From the NCBI GenBank assembly GCA_028101545.1, contig JAOHKZ010000006.1:27349-91348 (forward strand): 64,000 bases of DNA. The letters run 5' to 3'. The DNA comes from Opitutales bacterium (lineage in GTDB: Bacteria; Verrucomicrobiota; Verrucomicrobiia; Opitutales; Seribacteraceae). Position 1 is the stretch's first letter, and each line of letters starts with the position of its first letter. Positions 63,201-64,000 of this stretch are shown one piece after another. Made by a program: the position numbers and the translations under genes. The notes under the pieces were generated by a model. The model searched no databases. It worked only from the letters and a program-made list of their open reading frames with translations, and was not told the origin of the DNA.

Positions 63201-64000
63201 ATGGAGATAAGCCATTCTTCAAGGTTGTCATATACTTGACCAACTTTAGTCTTTGAGATTCTCCCCCAGAGAGCGTATTAAGAGGTTGGCCTAATGTTAG
63301 ATAGCCAAGGCCAACTTTTTTTAATGAGCTAAGTTTTTTATTTGTTTTCGGAAATTGTTTAAAACGAGAAATAGCTTCATCTATGGTTAAATTGAGCACA
63401 TCTAAAATATTCAATCCATCATAATGAACTGAAAGAATTTCTTCTTTGAATCTTTTACCATGACAATAATTACAGGGAATTTGGATATCGGAAAGGAATT
63501 GCATTTCAACAATTTCATACCCCAGGCCATTGCAGGTATCACACCGTCCACTTCCAGAATTAAAGGAGAAGTCGCTTGCTGTAAAACCGAGTCTCTTGGC
63601 GGCTTCAGTCCTGCCAAAGGCTTCTTTGATGGGGCTCCAAGCATCTGAATAAAGAGCCGGGTTGGACCTCGGCGAACGAACTACTGAACTTTGGTCAATG
63701 AGTACAATATCTTCAAAGGTTATATCAGTTTCTACCTTCATTCCTTTTCCTGGGTTAGTTAATCCAGAATAAATGATATTGTATGCTAATGTAGACTTAC
63801 CGGATCCAGAAACACCTGCAATACAAACTAGTTTATCTAGAGGTATTTTAGCAGATAAATTGTGAATGTTATGACATGAAGCTTTCTTAATTTCTAAGAA
63901 ACGATTCTTTTTAGAAACTTTTCTTTTAGCTCTGTCTAAATATTCGGGGATAAAATCTTTTGAAAGCCATCTTCCAGTTGTTGACCTGGAGGATTGACAT
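60265..64000 (-). CDS. uvrA: Tandemly duplicated UvrA excinuclease subunit (5' end beyond window)
   Basis: Damage-recognition ATPase of nucleotide excision repair. The frame is open from the window end; the ATG at 63741 is internal, since conserved residues precede it ([20 protein letters not shown]). About 1244 residues are visible. First comes the second ABC half of one UvrA: Walker A, zinc module [14 protein letters not shown]... CNYCHGKRF, then GGESQRLKL and [10 protein letters not shown]. Then a whole further Uvr[51 protein letters not shown], a Cys cluster (WCSFCRGYG... CSECKGDR), [11 protein letters not shown], a second ABC with [19 protein letters not shown]... CSECNGAR and [11 protein letters not shown]. 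Normal UvrA is about 940 residues; full length here should be near twice that. Confidence 0.95.
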   Translation of the reverse strand, partial: CQSSRSTTGRWLSKDFIPEYLDRAKRKVSKKNRFLEIKKASCHNIHNLSAKIPLDKLVCIAGVSGSGKSTLAYNIIYSGLTNPGKGMKVETDITFEDIVLIDQSSVVRSPRSNPALYSDAWSPIKEAFGRTEAAKRLGFTASDFSFNSGSGRCDTCNGLGYEIVEMQFLSDIQIPCNYCHGKRFKEEILSVHYDGLNILDVLNLTIDEAISRFKQFPKTNKKLSSLKKVGLGYLTLGQPLNTLSGGESQRLKLVKYMTTLKNGLSPSLLIIDEPTTGLHLEDVNQLMNSLQSIVDAGHSLLIVEHHPHVLAQADWIFEMGPNSGKKGGKLVASGPPEKIAKLKTQTGIIFNPKSKITPEKKDKTKALRKNKFNTLNIIGARENNLQNISINIPKNKFVVVTGPSGSGKSSLAFNVVFAEGQRRFMESMSSYARQFVEQLGKPAVDRISGISPTVAIEQRATRGTKKSTVGSITEIAQYLRLLYARVGTQLSVKDGKPLSIATESEISQKVEKVLSKVKPNKKKPLFLLAPIVANRKGHHKPVVNWVREKGFDMVRCDGNFLQTQGFEGLDRYRLHDIEVILECWTQIPCKSSINQSIQNSLKFGNGRCLLTTEDEKTSVWYSTSKVDSSNGESYPDLEPSMLSWNSSRGWCSFCRGYGKIYQWMKDDLPATGKWWQMEDGETCSECKGDRLNAISRNIVIYDNKDNNISMPHLLKQSPDQIISFLQSIKLEKRLNSIAGAIIPEIMERLKFMKKVGLDYLSLDRETSSLSGGEAQRIRLAGQLGSNLSGVLYVLDEPSIGLHPKDNQKLLNSLRDLQKKGNSLLVVEHDPETISQADYLIDIGPHAGVEGGRVVGAGKPSELHKLKHSPTAKYMREGISHPILGKWRDLPPRKKSIKNSGWIGLRKVNFRNLKNINMDFPVGCLSVCCGVSGSGKSSLVRGFIHKAVKEAIKEKSGTLKLSNGTILNGHIFNKSIEVTQSPIGKTPRSTPATYLGIWDKIRTMISSLPEAKAKGFSPSHFSFNVKGGRCEVCKGAGRIKVEMNFLPNSYITCSECNGARYRQEILGLQWNGKNISEILDLTFEEASNFFNFDHFLSETFSIMVETGLGYIKLGQISPTLSGGEAQRLKLSAELALGVDKQKHRKLRKLKPTLYILEEPTIGLHTEDCKKLILLIQRIVNEGNTVIVIEHDTDIIAEADFLFELGPTGGENGGEVIFKGTTSQILSNKISLTAPFLKKVLPKGLN

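Overview
The window reads as a contiguous stretch of chromosome from an AT-rich, Gram-negative member of the PVC superphylum, most likely a marine Verrucomicrobiota (Opitutae/Puniceicoccales-like). Reasons: outer-membrane assembly and lipid A genes (bamA, skp, lpxD) and a TonB receptor show a double membrane. Several family types are typical of Planctomycetota/Verrucomicrobiota (PSCyt1/DUF1549/DUF1553 and DUF1501 proteins, an SHD1-like protein, clustered secreted sulfatases). The UvrA is a tandem duplication of the kind known from Chlamydia. There is no 16S gene, so the assignment is inference. Most genes lack a clear Shine-Dalgarno sequence.

Layout. 1-8.7 kb: end of a ribosomal operon (rpsD, rpoA, rplQ), then guaA-hisD-hisC-hisB-hisH and citrate synthase. 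8.7-12.8 kb: a VC0807-family membrane protein (minus strand), then a stand-alone CoaB gene coupled to a PAS histidine kinase and an NtrC-type sigma-54 regulator. 12.8-17.4 kb: tRNA-Asn, a siderophore receptor behind two tandem Fur-like boxes, purE-purK and tRNA-Arg. 17.4-23.3 kb: a DUF3050 protein, an aldose-epimerase-like protein, an nfeD-nfeD2-floA membrane-microdomain operon, and two small divergent genes, one a 57-residue Cys-rich ORF that uses a TTG start.

23.4-40.8 kb is the accessory part. It holds a PhoX/DUF839 protein, three sulfatases, a giant SGNH-propeller-cupredoxin fusion, an SHD1 protein, a cold-shock gene followed by a 34-residue lysine-rich protein, a membrane-anchored agmatine-deiminase-like enzyme and a DUF1553/DUF1501 pair. 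It looks like an export and periplasmic catabolic locus for sulfated, probably polysaccharide, substrates. No glycoside hydrolase or sulfatase-maturation gene is in view.

40.9-51.5 kb is core again: rplY, pth, rpsF, ssb, rplI, dnaB, bamA, skp, lpxD, prs and a DegP/Q protease, all on the plus strand and closely packed. 51.5-64 kb: pyrE, a cytochrome c/LRR/YHS-like protein, an MsbA-like ABC exporter, a DUF5069 protein, a STAS plus SpoIIE-phosphatase pair, a peroxiredoxin, tyrS and the 3' part of a duplicated uvrA that runs off the end of the window.

I did not find a CRISPR array, insertion sequence, prophage or recognisable defence system. The points most worth following up are the Cys-rich small ORF, the cupredoxin fusion, the csp leader with its tiny downstream genes, the C-tract motif at SD-less starts, and the duplicated UvrA.
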